Assembly (NCBI GenBank): GCA_964034945.1
Contig: OZ035962.1
Coordinates: 70,198,274-70,262,273 of the forward strand
Origin: Chrysopilus asiliformis
Lineage: Eukaryota > Arthropoda > Insecta > Diptera > Rhagionidae
Direction: 5' to 3'
DNA: 64,000 nt
Shown here: piece by piece, positions 22,562-33,118 of the stretch
Numbering within the stretch: the first letter of the stretch is position 1
Layout: the number at the start of each line of letters is the position of its first letter
Program-made: the position numbers and the translations under genes
Notes under the pieces: model-generated
Told to the model about the DNA's origin: nothing
Databases searched by the model: none
Seen by the model: only the letters and a program-made list of their open reading frames with translations

Positions 22562-24872
22562 TTGTGTCACCTCATTCATCAATTTTTCGGGATTTTCTCA
22601 GTATAATCGCCACGTTAATCACCAAGGAAATCTACTTGACCTGGTATTTTCTAATATTGAGCAGTCCAGGGTAGGTACTACAATACCTGAGCCACTTGTA
22701 GCTCCTGATTCTTACCATCCACCTATTCAAATAAACTTGAAACTATACTTGAAGCAAGCTAAGCTGTCGGACTGCCGTGCTCTTTACAACTTTAACAAAA
22801 TGAATATAGCAGGTATTAGTAACGATTTGGCTGCTATCGACTGGAAAATTGTTTTTGACAATCTTAACTGTGAAGCGGCCGTTTGTTGGTTTTATGAAAT
22901 CCTTAATACCTTAGTTGCTCGTCATGTGCCGTTAAAATCCAAACGTTCAGCACGTTATCCTGTTTGGTTCTCAAAGGAATTAATTGATTCCCTTGATATC
23001 AAACATAGATATCATAGAAAGTTCAAGCGTACAGGATCATCTGATGATTACGCACTCTTTGCCTTATACCGCAAAACGTCGAAAATTGAGATGTCTCGCT
23101 GTCATGCATCATATATTTCATCTATAGAGCGAACCATTACAACTGAAAATCAAAAACCCTTCTGGCACTACGTAAAAAGCAAACGTAAATCATTTAACGC
23201 AGTAAACGAAATCAAGCTGGGCAATCAAATATCTTCTGACCATAAGACTATTTGTAACTTATTTGCCAAATATTTCGAATCGATTTATATCCCGCCTACT
23301 ACGACATTAAACTATGATTTCCATACTGAGAATTTACGGTCCATTTCTTCCCTAACAATTACGCCTGAACATATCAGTACTTGCATCGCTAGTCTTGATA
23401 CTGCTAAAAGTGGAGGTCCCGATGGATTACCCAACAGCTTTGTGAAGTCCTTGTGTAGTGAACTAACTGTACCTTTATGTTATTTATTTAATAAATGCGC
23501 AAGCAAAGGAATTTTTCCTGAAATCTGGAAGAAGGGTGTAGTAATTCCAATATTTAAAAAGGGTAATAAACAAATGGTTGAAAATTACAGACCGATCACC
23601 ATTCTTAATTGTTTTTCCAAAATATTTGAAAAATTGATTTTTATATGTCTTGACGAAAACTTATCAACATCGATTTGCGTTAATCAACATGGCTTTCGTA
23701 AAAATAAATCCACATTAACTAACCTCCTGGAATTTACAAATACCGTAGCCGAAACTCTTGAAGCACATGGCCAAATTGATACCATTTACACCGATTTCTC
23801 CAAAGCGTTTGATTTAGTAAATCACAAGATCTTATTATCAAAGCTAGAGAAATACGGTGTAAAAGGAAACCTATTGTCTTTACTTGCATCCTACTTGACG
23901 AATAGAGAAAACTGTGTAGTAGTCAACAATAGTATGTCTAAATGTTTCAGTCCATGTAGTGGTGTACCGCAAGGTTCTGTATTGGGTCCTTTTTTGTTTT
24001 TAATTTTTATAAATGACTTACCACAATTTTTATCATCGGACTCTCTTTTATTTGCGGACGATCTTAAGATTTTCAAAGTGATTAAATCTACATTAGACTG
24101 CGAAGCTTTACAACTTGACCTTAATTCTTTATGTATGTGGTGCAAAAACAATGACCTTAAATTAAATATACCTAAGTGCAATAAAATGACCTATTCCTTA
24201 CTCAAAATTGTGACGAAATTTAAATATAAGATTGACAACAAATTTTTGACTGAAATCTACAGTGTTTCTGATCTTGGTGTGATATTTGATCCTAAGCTAA
24301 AATTTGACCACCATATACAAAATATTACCAACAGAGCACTACGACTTTCTGGTTTTATTGTTCGTTCTTCTGTTTCCTTCAGTAATCCTCGTACTTGTGT
24401 TACTCTTTTCATAAGTCTTGTTCGTAGTATACTTGAATATTGTTCTGCTGTATGGTCTCCGTCATATATGTGTTACGTTAAGCAAATTGAACAAGTGCAA
24501 AGAAGGTTCACTAAACAAGTGTGCTTTAAATTCAAAATAGAAAATGACAATTATAATGGACGCCTAACACACCTAAGCTTACCTAGTTTAGAAAAGCGCC
24601 GAATATTTCTTGATGAGTGTACCCTATTTAAAATTTTTAATGGTTGTTTCAATAGCACTCTAAGCAATCGCCTTAATCTTAGATACTCTAATTTTCCCAA
24701 CAGGCTTAATCTAATTTTTACACAGCCTCGAGCTACGATAAATCCATATTTTCATTCCCCACTAGTACGGCTACCAAGAAACCACGACAACTTTCAATTT
24801 GGTTCTTTGGACATACCATACTTAACTTTTCGCCGTAAACTACTTATTTGGCTAAAAGCAGAAATTTTTTAA
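22545..24872 (+). CDS. LINE ORF2, reverse transcriptase part (3' of frame break)
   Basis: The frame is open for 775 codons up to the stop at 24870-24872. The reverse transcriptase motifs run in order. They are KSGGPDGLPNSFVKSL, NYRPITILNCFSKIFEKL, QHGFRKNKST, YTDFSKAFDLVNH (first catalytic Asp), GVPQGSVLGPFLFLIFINDL and LLFADDLKIF (FADD catalytic pair). The C-terminal domain has LEYCSAVWSPSY and EQVQRRFTK. There is no RNase H domain. Apart from the frame shift at its 5' edge the frame is undamaged, which points to a fairly recent insertion. The ATG at 22545 is only the first in this frame and not a natural start. Confidence 0.85.
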   Translation: MTPISNCVTSFINFSGFSQYNRHVNHQGNLLDLVFSNIEQSRVGTTIPEPLVAPDSYHPPIQINLKLYLKQAKLSDCRALYNFNKMNIAGISNDLAAIDWKIVFDNLNCEAAVCWFYEILNTLVARHVPLKSKRSARYPVWFSKELIDSLDIKHRYHRKFKRTGSSDDYALFALYRKTSKIEMSRCHASYISSIERTITTENQKPFWHYVKSKRKSFNAVNEIKLGNQISSDHKTICNLFAKYFESIYIPPTTTLNYDFHTENLRSISSLTITPEHISTCIASLDTAKSGGPDGLPNSFVKSLCSELTVPLCYLFNKCASKGIFPEIWKKGVVIPIFKKGNKQMVENYRPITILNCFSKIFEKLIFICLDENLSTSICVNQHGFRKNKSTLTNLLEFTNTVAETLEAHGQIDTIYTDFSKAFDLVNHKILLSKLEKYGVKGNLLSLLASYLTNRENCVVVNNSMSKCFSPCSGVPQGSVLGPFLFLIFINDLPQFLSSDSLLFADDLKIFKVIKSTLDCEALQLDLNSLCMWCKNNDLKLNIPKCNKMTYSLLKIVTKFKYKIDNKFLTEIYSVSDLGVIFDPKLKFDHHIQNITNRALRLSGFIVRSSVSFSNPRTCVTLFISLVRSILEYCSAVWSPSYMCYVKQIEQVQRRFTKQVCFKFKIENDNYNGRLTHLSLPSLEKRRIFLDECTLFKIFNGCFNSTLSNRLNLRYSNFPNRLNLIFTQPRATINPYFHSPLVRLPRNHDNFQFGSLDIPYLTFRRKLLIWLKAEIF

Positions 24873-24978
24873 TCTATTTTATTATATAAAGTTTCATTTT
24901 AACTAATTTTTAAATTTTTTCATCTTAATTTTGTACGCTATTGAGTTATTGGAATCATATCTGTTCTGTAGCGATATT

Positions 24979-25000
24979 GTAAATAAATAAATAAATAAAT
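24979..25000 (+). repeat. (TAAA)n tail of the LINE
   Basis: Five TAAA units follow TATTG and mark the 3' end of the LINE. The word-array arm of element C resumes immediately after. Confidence 0.85.
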
Positions 25001-25072
25001 GATGAATATAAGCAAATATTGCTTATATCAATCATAATTATAATTCGTGGAAAACAATTTTATAATATAACT

Positions 25073-25212
25073 GGATGTTTTCACATCCGTAAAACTCCAT
25101 CCATTGACCTTTGGTCAAGCATGTGTTGTAGCCTTTTTCTAACAGGACTTGATATTTTTCAGCTTGACTTGAGTATTTATACGACCATGCTACAAATCTC
25201 ATGCGAATTATA
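25073..25212 (+). other. Conserved hairpin core, copy in element C
   Basis: It begins with the perfect hairpin GGATGTTTTCACATCC (25073-25088) and ends ATGCGAATTATA. It shares GGATGTTTTCACATCC, ACAGGA, GAGTATTTATAC and ATGCGAATTATA with 44507-44633 in the same order. It can form TTGACC/GGTCAA (25109-25123) and the long-range pairs GCATG/CATGC and TTGTAGC/GCTACAA. Function unknown; it is not a protein gene. Confidence 0.6.
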
Positions 25213-25591
25213 CGCGAAGAGAAGAATTTGAACATAATATGTTTAATTTGAAACAGATATGATCAGAGGCATCATATTTTTAATTCGGCCGCTTCAAGAT
25301 TTCCCCATTTATTGTGTTCGTCAATCATAATTATGTTGAGACGCAGAATTTACAACAATATGTTGACATGCAAACATATTTTTATTCCTCCGAATCAAAA
25401 TGTGTTTAGATATTATTGTCCTCCCAATTACATTATAATTTTCCAAAATTTCCCTCGTCCGGGAACATAATTATGATTGGAAAACTAAACATAATACTAA
25501 TTGGAAGTCATCGTCTGATTATATTTTGATTCCTCAAATAATTCTTATAGTACTCCCAATGATATTCAACCATAATTTTTTTCTCCGTGTA

Positions 25592-28500
25592 GATACGGTC
25601 GAGAACACAGCTAATAAAATGCTCAACCCAAGTTCAACAAAATTTTTATAAAATTCCAATTTTCGCAAAAATGATACGTTTTTAAATTCACAATGAACGA
25701 ATTTTATAGGACTCGAGAAAATTCATTTTTCACAAATTGATATTCATAGGGTTAAATTTTTTAATTTACATGAAAATTTTCTCGAACGCTAGAAATCTTT
25801 CGTTTTTTTTAAAAAAAAAAAAGGGGTAATGTTCTAACTGACTTGACCCACTTAAAATTATTTTCAAAAACGTGACGAGGTGCGAAAATCTTTATGAATG
25901 ACATGATGATACATAATACTGTCAATTTTCTCTAGGCTTGAGTTAATCCATTTTGGAGCGCAATAAAAAAAAGTTTTTTTTTTCTCTACCTACAAAAATT
26001 ATTTGCTCAAATACCAAATTATCGGCATGGGGGTTTTTTTTACAGCTCCCGAAAAACCATTTACAATCAATTTTAGGAAGCAATTTGATTTCCGTATTTC
26101 GTAGCGATGTCCCCAACAGAAATGTTAAAACATCGACAGAGGTAACAGTTAGGAAAATCATTAATTTCCCAGTGACAGGCCAAATCCGATCTGCCAACTC
26201 CCTTTAGAGATGGTAGCACACGGCAAGGCCCTTTTTTGTGTTCGACAAGAAGAATGCGTTCGTTCCCTTAAGAGGTTTAGCATTTCTTATTGGAAATAAG
26301 AAATTCTTAGTGTGATATCTTTTCCCCACTACCAGCTTCTCTTTAACATAGAGTTCGTCGTGCATTTGTTTTGTGTCGTATGTCGGGAATTCCTTTTGAG
26401 TAATGGTCAGCCTATAAATAGACGAACGTCCAATCGTCTGCAAATAGTTCTACGGACCGTTCACTGTGCTTTTCCTATGAAATTGCTGAATCTACTTGCG
26501 ATCGAAAGGAATTCAATTCTTGAGTTTGCTACTTATTCTCCTCCCCATCGACCTGCGAGTATCCATATTTACTGTGTATAAATTTAGTAGACATTTTTTT
26601 ATTCTTGATTAATGTTAATGTCCTCTACAGTCGTTGCATGTAGGCAAAAGACCAACGCGGATCGATAGATCGAAAACTTGTGTGATATTCATGAGTTTTT
26701 CTTATTTTCACACTACATTCACCTCGGTTCGCATTCAATATTCCCAATTTTTCCGCATATAAACTCCCAATTTATTATTAGGAAGCTATTATGATTGAAC
26801 GATTTTCTACGGTGTGTGAATTTCAATTTTGTGGCGTTATTATAATGATTAGTAATTTCTTGTTTTATGTTAATATAATTCAAATTGTACCAACTGATAT
26901 GATGACTCATTCTATTACCACATTTTCAATAGAGGACCACCCGACCGAAATACATATCCGACCAAGCTAAAAGTTAACATTGTTTGTATAGTTATGACAG
27001 GTGATTTGTTTCAAATTTTTCAATAATAAAAAAAAGACTGAATTTCGGCAGTTTTTAGTAGACATATTCTGAATGCAACACTTTATGGCTTCGATTTTAG
27101 AGGAGTTCGTAAGTAAAATAGACCATGTAACAACATTTGACCAGTTTCTCACCCTACAAGTGTATTTTGAGGAATCTTTTTTATTGGAATGTGAATGTAA
27201 GCAACACAGCATATGAACTATATTTCCTAATACTTTCTTTAAGTGACGAAATATAGATTTTATGACGTCCCCATGATTTTATTTTGAATCAACCATGAAA
27301 TTTTGTCGGCGAGCTGACCGACAAAAGTTAAATTTGATTCAACTTTTTACGACGACAAAGTAGGTCGGATTGATTATATACAGAAGCTGATACTATAAGT
27401 CGGGCGAATTGTATTTTGGCCTTAATACCTTTCAATATTAAATTATTAGGGTTTGCATACAATACACTCAATGACCATACTAGCATTATGGGTTATGACA
27501 CGTATTTGTAACTAAACAACATGAACCTCTAGTGGCAGGTAGGTGCCATACACCAAAAATGGAATTTGCATAAATCAAATTTGTGGCGTAATGATAGAAG
27601 GAAACGTTACCAAATAAATGGAAAAGTTTTTATAAAACAGTCAAAAGTTGGTAAATATTTCTCGATGCTAACTGCTACATAATTAATATTTTCATGCAAA
27701 AATAAATTAATGGCAACCAAATAATACTTTGACTGTGGTATTTCTTTGTTTTACGCCCACCACCTAAAATACTTATTAAAAGGAATTTATGTTATTAGTC
27801 ATTAGTATTTGATTAGAATTCAAGGTTATTAATTTGAAATGAACCCAAGTCAGCCCTCGATTCCTATATTTTGGGGGTTGAAGAGATGAAACTGCCCTAT
27901 TCGTTATTCCTTGTGAAAGTCTCATGAATCGACCTTTATTTCAATTAGAGACTCAAGTTACTTCTACAATTTCCACAAGTTTTGCCCCAAATCTTTATTA
28001 CCACGACCACCCGCACTAAGAAAGCATTTTGTATTCTAAAATCGGTCTCCCTGTAGCGATTCGCGCCAATCTCCACAAATCAAGTATTCATAAAGTAAGC
28101 AGAAGGCATGCAAATGAACCTGAATTCCGGATGAAGGTTAAATTTTTGTTCCCCGTTTGTTTGGGGTTCTCGCGTGGCACCGCCTTCAACAAGGAATTCC
28201 GTAGAATATTGCGAGCAGTTGTTTTGTTGTTCTTTCGATCATTTAGCATTTCGTTATATATATAACGCCACCTAACCTTGTTTAAGGAACTGTTTCTACC
28301 TTCTTTGTTATTATTTTCATTTATTCTAATAACAATATCTTGAAGTACATAACAAAATCCGTAAGCGCACATAAAAATATATGGCTCACGTGCGAAGACG
28401 TTCTTTTTCTCCTATTTAGCTCTACATGCTATCAGAGAAGCTGAAATTTTTTTGCAATGAAATAAATAAATTAGTCAAGAATCCAGTCTGATTACAACAA

Positions 28501-29330
28501 TGAAAACGGCATAATGACTACTGAATATAGAGTGTTTACAAACGAAAATGTTTAATGATTTTCTGAAAAATTTGAAATTTAATGCTAATGTTATTTGAAG
28601 AAAAAATCTGTTATTGCTATCAAAATACAATTTTAACAAAATTAATCTTTTTACGCGTAAAATGGAAGATTGTTTACATTACCATAAAACAGACATTCAA
28701 GAAATATTCAGTCAATCTGCCTCGTACATAAAACGCTACAATCAAATTCCAATTATCAATTTTGTAACTTCAATAAACATCTTTTAAATTCATGCAGAAC
28801 ATCTATCGTGACTTACATGGTTATCAAAAGCCATGAGCTAATCTCATTTCACTGTAACTTACTGGTGTTTTTTTTTTCTTAAGTTTTTATGCGAAATTTT
28901 TTTATACGTCTTTTGACGAAATTTCATAGATTTCTGGAATTCATTTCCATTCATAAAATCAGTTTCGTATTTTGATTTAGTTGGCGATATTCGAACTCGC
29001 GTTTAGTCATCGTGGCCAATGAAGCATGGATTTTTTTTATCTTTGTGACAATAAATTGGTGAATCATGGGCACCGTATTTCCAATTTGGGTAAACACAAA
29101 CATAAGTTTGTGTTGCCATTTCATTTGAATAAGTGTGCTTTCATATGTCGTCTAATTTCGAAGCGACTTGTGAATAATGCAAAATCATATTCAACCACAG
29201 TTACGGTTTAACATATTGAATTTCATCGAAGATTCACTTCACGAAAAATCAGATAGTTGATGAATTGATGTATGGTAGAATTGTTAAATACAAATTTTAG
29301 AATATCTTGGGACTATTTCAAAATCTAGTC
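25592..29330. other. Unassigned sequence
   Basis: I see no conserved exon, RNA gene or bounded element in this 3.7 kb. The short open frames lack known motifs. Confidence 0.45.
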
Positions 29331-30030
29331 CAGCGTAGTCCAAGTGGTAAAGTACTTGGCCCGTATTCTAGAGGTCGGTGGTTCAATTCCTGACTGTCGC
29401 ACGCTGTGATTTAAATCCACTCAACTTGTTTTACGAAATGAGTAGTGATAGTTGCCGCTTGGTGCTAACGACATCATCGGTCTAGACCAGCGATGTCCCC
29501 CTACTACAATTGTAGTAAATCTACTACTATTTTTTGTAAAATACATGAATCCACCAAAAAATTGTATTATACATGTTAAATGTAAAAAGCTTCTAACGAA
29601 ATTAAATATGAGGCAGCCAATACAAAAGAAGTTTTTAAATGTCATTTTCTGAACTACAGCAAGTTTTTTGTTGATATAATTTTGGTATTCTGAATGATAA
29701 AGCTATTTAGCTTTAGTTATAGAAATTGGTATATCGGCATAGGTAGAAAAGGTTTTTTTTTAAAATCTGCTACTATTAGTATCATTCTACTACTATTTTT
29801 GGTCCAATCTACTTCCCTCCTAAGGCAAATTGGGGCCATCCCTGGTCTAGACTGCTATCACGGCCTCTGCTGCTGATGGGTTGCAACGTAAAAACCTTAC
29901 AAATGTTGTAATTCATCCATGGTTCGCATTCCATGTAAAAACTGTAGGTGCGAACAAGGGAAGAAATTGTTATGAGACGTCAATTGAGAAGGCCCAGGCT
30001 CTTCGAGAGCTGTAGCCCCGAGGATGACGA
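29331..30030 (+). repeat. tRNA-derived SINE, copy 1 (interrupted)
   Basis: The head carries RNA polymerase III promoter boxes with tRNA spacing: A box TAGTCCAAGTGG at 29336-29347 and B box GGTTCAATTCC at 29380-29390. A D-stem-like CAAG/CTTG pair can form, but the anticodon stem does not close, so this is not a functional tRNA. The body (CGGTCTAGACTGCTATCACGG and onward, about 29470-30030) is split by a hAT MITE at 29488-29844. Part of the body recurs at 50305-50465 (GGGTTGCAAC, CCTTACAAATGTTG). Confidence 0.65.
29488..29844. mobile_element. hAT MITE with 8-bp TSD
   Basis: The ends are CAGCGATGTCCCC and GGGGCCATCCCTG (inverted, two mismatches in 13), typical of hAT. The 8-bp target GTCTAGAC is duplicated exactly at 29480-29487 and 29845-29852. 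Subterminal CTACTACTATTTTT words occur near both ends in one orientation. At 357 bp it has no transposase. Confidence 0.9.
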
Positions 30031-30650
30031 TTTCAAGATCTCAAACTATTCAAAAACCAGACAAATCACGCTCGCAATATTTATAGAGAAGATACTGTTA
30101 AGAACAACCTTTTAACACAAATTGGCAAAATCATTCTGCATCATATTTTACATAGTTGTGTACGATTTTCTTGAAAACGATATATAATTGATGAAAAAAA
30201 TTGAAAAATAAAGAAATATTCAAAATATAACTTCACACATCGAAATCCTCCTAGATTATTTCTTTTCTCATTAATTTCTCAAATCTGTTTTAGGAACTGT
30301 TTAGATTTGCGATTTTTTCTGAACTTTCTCCGCGAATTTTATTCAGAATTTATTTCGCATATTTTATTCATCTATCACAGAACAAGTTCACTTACCCCAC
30401 GACTCCATTGGACAAATCATGCCCCCCCCCCCCCCACTCCATATTTTGGTGAATAGTGAAATTACCGCGTGGGCATTTTCAGTCATCATTTTTCATATTT
30501 ATTGTGTCTCCATAGCTTAGAAATCTCAACACGGAAACAAAAATTTTAGCCGCTATTCTTGTTCTGAACTGAAAAAATGTAAAAAAAAATCCTACTTTTC
30601 AGTAGCCGATAAAAACCGGTAAGGAGATTCAAATCATGATGCAAAATTTT
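30031..30650. other. Unassigned; poly-C run
   Basis: A run of 14 C lies at 30422-30435. Nothing else was recognised. Confidence 0.45.
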
Positions 30651-30655
30651 TTGAG

Positions 30656-30717
30656 TCTCCATTACACTTTTTCGTGATTGGATTTAAATCCAATCTGAGA
30701 AAAAGTCTAATGGAGTC
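30656..30717. repeat. Imperfect palindrome
   Basis: TCTCCATTACACTTTTTC pairs with GAAAAAGTCTAATGGAG around the central palindrome GATTGGATTTAAATCCAATC. It has one mismatch and a small bulge. It could extrude or be transcribed as a hairpin. Confidence 0.7.
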
Positions 30718-30723
30718 CATAGG

Positions 30724-30789
30724 TTAGCAAAAGTTATCAAAATTTAAATCCAAATTTTTTTGAATTTAAATTTTGATAACTTTTGCTAA
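30724..30789. repeat. Perfect 26-bp-arm hairpin
   Basis: The arms 30724-30749 (TTAGCAAAAGTTATC...) and 30764-30789 are exact complements, with a 14-nt loop. It lies 6 bp after the preceding palindrome. It is probably the core of a small foldback element. No TSD was recognised. Confidence 0.8.
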
Positions 30790-31697
30790 GCGATTTCGGA
30801 AAAATTCCAGTACATCCTTTTCGGGAAAACATTTCCGAATTTTGTATCGTAATGTAAATGATTGTGCAACATGAATTTTGTGTTGCAGAATAAAATATGG
30901 GAATTAATCAAATTTAAACGGCCCCTTAGTTCTGAGCGTCGGTTTTCGTAGTTTGTACGTAAATATTTTCTACTCCATTAAGTACATTCCTAGTTCAGAT
31001 AATCCGGATGACAAAAGTCTTGCCATGTAGCTTCAATTGTTTACACATAAAAGTTTATACAAAAATTAACATTTTTTATGCACTTAATGTTATAGTATTT
31101 TTTGGGTAATTTGATATCGCTGACTCCGAGCCTTTTTTTTATATCGCTGATCCCAAGCCTGGCAGTAGTTTGGCTGGATCAGTTCTAGTTTTTAAATACA
31201 GAGAATGATCTCATAAATTTATTAATCACCTGATCCAGATTCAGATTCAGTGACAGTTAAATTATATTCTAATAAATGCCAAAAATCTTCAATTCGTTAT
31301 TGCACAAAATTAATATTCAGAAATAATTTTACAGAAATTTTATTGAATCTGTATAAAGAAACTATTTATCCATAATATATGAATAGTTTTATACATAATA
31401 TTTATGAATAGTGAAACTTGAGTGAAATATATACAAATAATTGCGATTATTGAATTATTGTGATATTAAAAACTAAAATAAGTTTTCGAAAGAAAAAAAA
31501 TTGAACAATCAATATCGAAATTTTTAATGAATATTTTACAAAAAATAGTTCAGTGTCTGAGATAGCAATAAAATTGTCGGAAAGTTTAAGACGACGACGT
31601 ATTAACATCATCGAAAATAATTTTATTGGATCTCAAATGCAGTATTTCAAGATAGTAGCAAAGAATCATAGCTGACCAACATTTATAATTAACAAAT
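30790..31697. other. Region upstream of the first par-1-like exon
   Basis: The sequence is AT-rich, with a short direct repeat (ATATCGCTGANYCC...GCCT near 31108 and 31140). It should hold the 5' UTR and promoter of the exon at 31698, but no TATA box or initiator can be assigned with confidence. Confidence 0.4.
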
Positions 31698-32630
31698 ATG
31701 TATGAAGTAGCCCCAGTGGCTGGTAATAAAGTTGAAGCAGCTTGCGCGCTACGAAGTCTACAGGCAATCATGGGCCAAATTTCAAGTAATCACAACCAAA
31801 GCAATCATAATCACAGCAATAGTCGCCATCATCACCATCAGAAATCGAAAATTTACTATCGACATTCCGCCATTCAGCCGATGCGAAAGGAGGATGTGGC
31901 GATCCTTAGGGATCCGATGAAAGATCCAATTTACCGTGGCGGTGGTACTCGAGATTCAACGGCGATCCGAAAAACCAAAGAATTAGCCAACGGCCGTCCA
32001 GTAACTATAAGTGAAATGAATGCATACAATATTGAGAAAAATGAATCGTCGTCAAAAAATTCCGATAAGGAGATTATTAAAACTGGGACAGGATCATCCA
32101 ACACCAACAGTAGTAGTGGCGGTGGTGTTCCAAATGAATTTTACACAGTTGGTGAAGGTTACCACAAGACTGACAGCTGCTACTATAAATCTCCAGATGG
32201 TGGCTTTCACAAATTACCACCGGATTCCTATCACAAGATGTCGGAAGGGTGTTACACAAAGGCCACCGACGGAAGCTTCCGGCGATTGGCGAACACCTCA
32301 ACAAATCCTGCGGGTGGTGACTCTACTACAATTAATGGCCACGTGAAAGTAAAGAACAATGTGATGAGATTTCTGAAGCGTTCGAAGAGTCATACGCCGG
32401 GCACCATCAAGGAAATGCAGAAGGAGAAGGAACGAGAGCGTGAACACCGAGCGGCTGCAGACCGCGGAGGTGCCGGAGCGGGTGGCGAGAAAAATCGTAA
32501 AGTCGTCGTCACCATGATGGAAAATGGCGGTTTGCCAATTGTTGCTACCAGCAAAGCTGAAAGATCAAAGCACTCCCGGGACAAGGATAACAGTAGCCAT
32601 CATGGAGATAAGTCTAGGCAGTCAGCTAAG
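31698..32630 (+). CDS. par-1: Probable 5' coding exon of par-1 (long N-terminal isoform)
   Basis: These 311 codons run from an ATG at 31698 (A at -3, in-frame TAA at 31686-31688) to a phase-0 donor AAG|GTGAGT. The protein part is low-complexity: a His/Asn/Ser tract (residues 31-48), a Ser/Asn/Gly linker (116-143), then a 23-residue unit repeated twice (155-177 and 178-200). Each repeat unit has YHK, CY, K and DG-F at matching positions. A basic patch FLKRSKSH (225-232), a charged KEKERERE run (242-249) and a polar end with HHGDKSRQ follow. No catalytic domain is present. Par-1/MARK kinases have long disordered N-terminal regions, and the phase fits the kinase exon at 63136, about 30 kb downstream on the same strand. 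The end resembles the HGD-RQ stretch that precedes the kinase domain in some MARKs. The link to par-1 is inference. Confidence 0.65.
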
Positions 32631-32736
32631 GTGAGTCTTTTACTGCCATATTCTTTGTTGTCCATTAATATAGGTAATATAAAAATACATATTTTGTAAT
32701 AAACGCGAATGTGTCAACAGTGTTTTTGAATAAAGG
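32631..32736 (+). other. Start of the putative par-1 intron
   Basis: A consensus donor GTGAGT at 32631 opens the intron. The coding frame closes at 32699 if read through, which agrees with splicing. Confidence 0.6.
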
Positions 32737-32738
32737 TA

Positions 32739-33116
32739 GAACCTGAATCGTACGTCGATGCGTCCGTCATGCGTGCGTCCGGTTGACAGTTCGATGCGGT
32801 CAAAGTAAAATCAACGGGCTGCTATGAGTACTCCCCTAAAAATGCGTTTTCCGATGCGGCAACCGCATAGAGTAGGTCGAATTTCTACTTTTACATGCGG
32901 CAACGCACGGAAATGTCATTCCGCAAAAAAGTTTGTTTACGATTTAAGCAATTTAAGTATGGAACAAATTGAAAGTAATTGTTTCGACGATAAACTAATA
33001 GAAGAAGTGCAAAACAATGAATTAACTCCAGATTCGTTGCCGCACCCAACTGTCACCGCATCGAACTGTCAACCGGACGCACGCATGACGGACGCATCGA
33101 CGTACGATTCAGGTTC
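32739..33116. mobile_element. TA-flanked MITE with perfect 64-bp inverted ends
   Basis: Bases 32737-32800 and 33055-33118 (including the flanking TA) are exact reverse complements, starting TAGAACCTGAATCGTACG. The identity suggests a recent copy. Interior ATGCGG-type words repeat. An open frame over the middle and right arm contains YDLSNLSMEQIE and KLIEEVQNNE, faintly like the start of a MADF domain, so the element may derive from a transposon that carried one (weak). Confidence 0.85.
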
Positions 33117-33118
33117 TA

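Larger units (their letters stand above)
20570..25000 (+). mobile_element. CR1-like non-LTR retrotransposon (LINE)
   Basis: It has a two-ORF layout: a PHD-finger ORF1, then an ORF2 with endonuclease and reverse transcriptase, ending in a (TAAA)n tail at 24979-25000. PHD fingers in ORF1 are known from CR1-clade elements, hence the call. The 5' end is not sharply defined; it lies between the end of the word-array arm (about 20560) and ORF1. It looks nearly full length, with one frame break in ORF2. I could not find a certain TSD. Confidence 0.85.
20207..25589. mobile_element. CACGG-ended word-array element (C), split by a LINE
   Basis: The inverted ends extend over 22 identical bases (20204-20225 and 25571-25592), reading CTACACGGAGAAAAAAATTA. 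Trimming to CAC...GTG leaves TA repeated outside at 20205-20206 and 25590-25591. The left arm (to about 20560) and the right arm (about 25001-25589) both consist of CATAATTATG/ATATGTTTGGGG words in both orientations. The middle is occupied by a non-LTR retrotransposon. Without the LINE the element would be about 0.95 kb. Confidence 0.8.

Noticed and set aside
29331..29400. Functional tRNA gene
   Set aside because: A and B boxes are present, but the anticodon stem does not pair and the acceptor stem is imperfect. It is better explained as the head of a SINE.
30422..30435. Poly-C runs (also about 18980-18993) as assembly gaps
   Set aside because: They may be sequencing-unreliable, but flanking sequence is ordinary and one sits at a repeat break point. 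There is no evidence of a gap.
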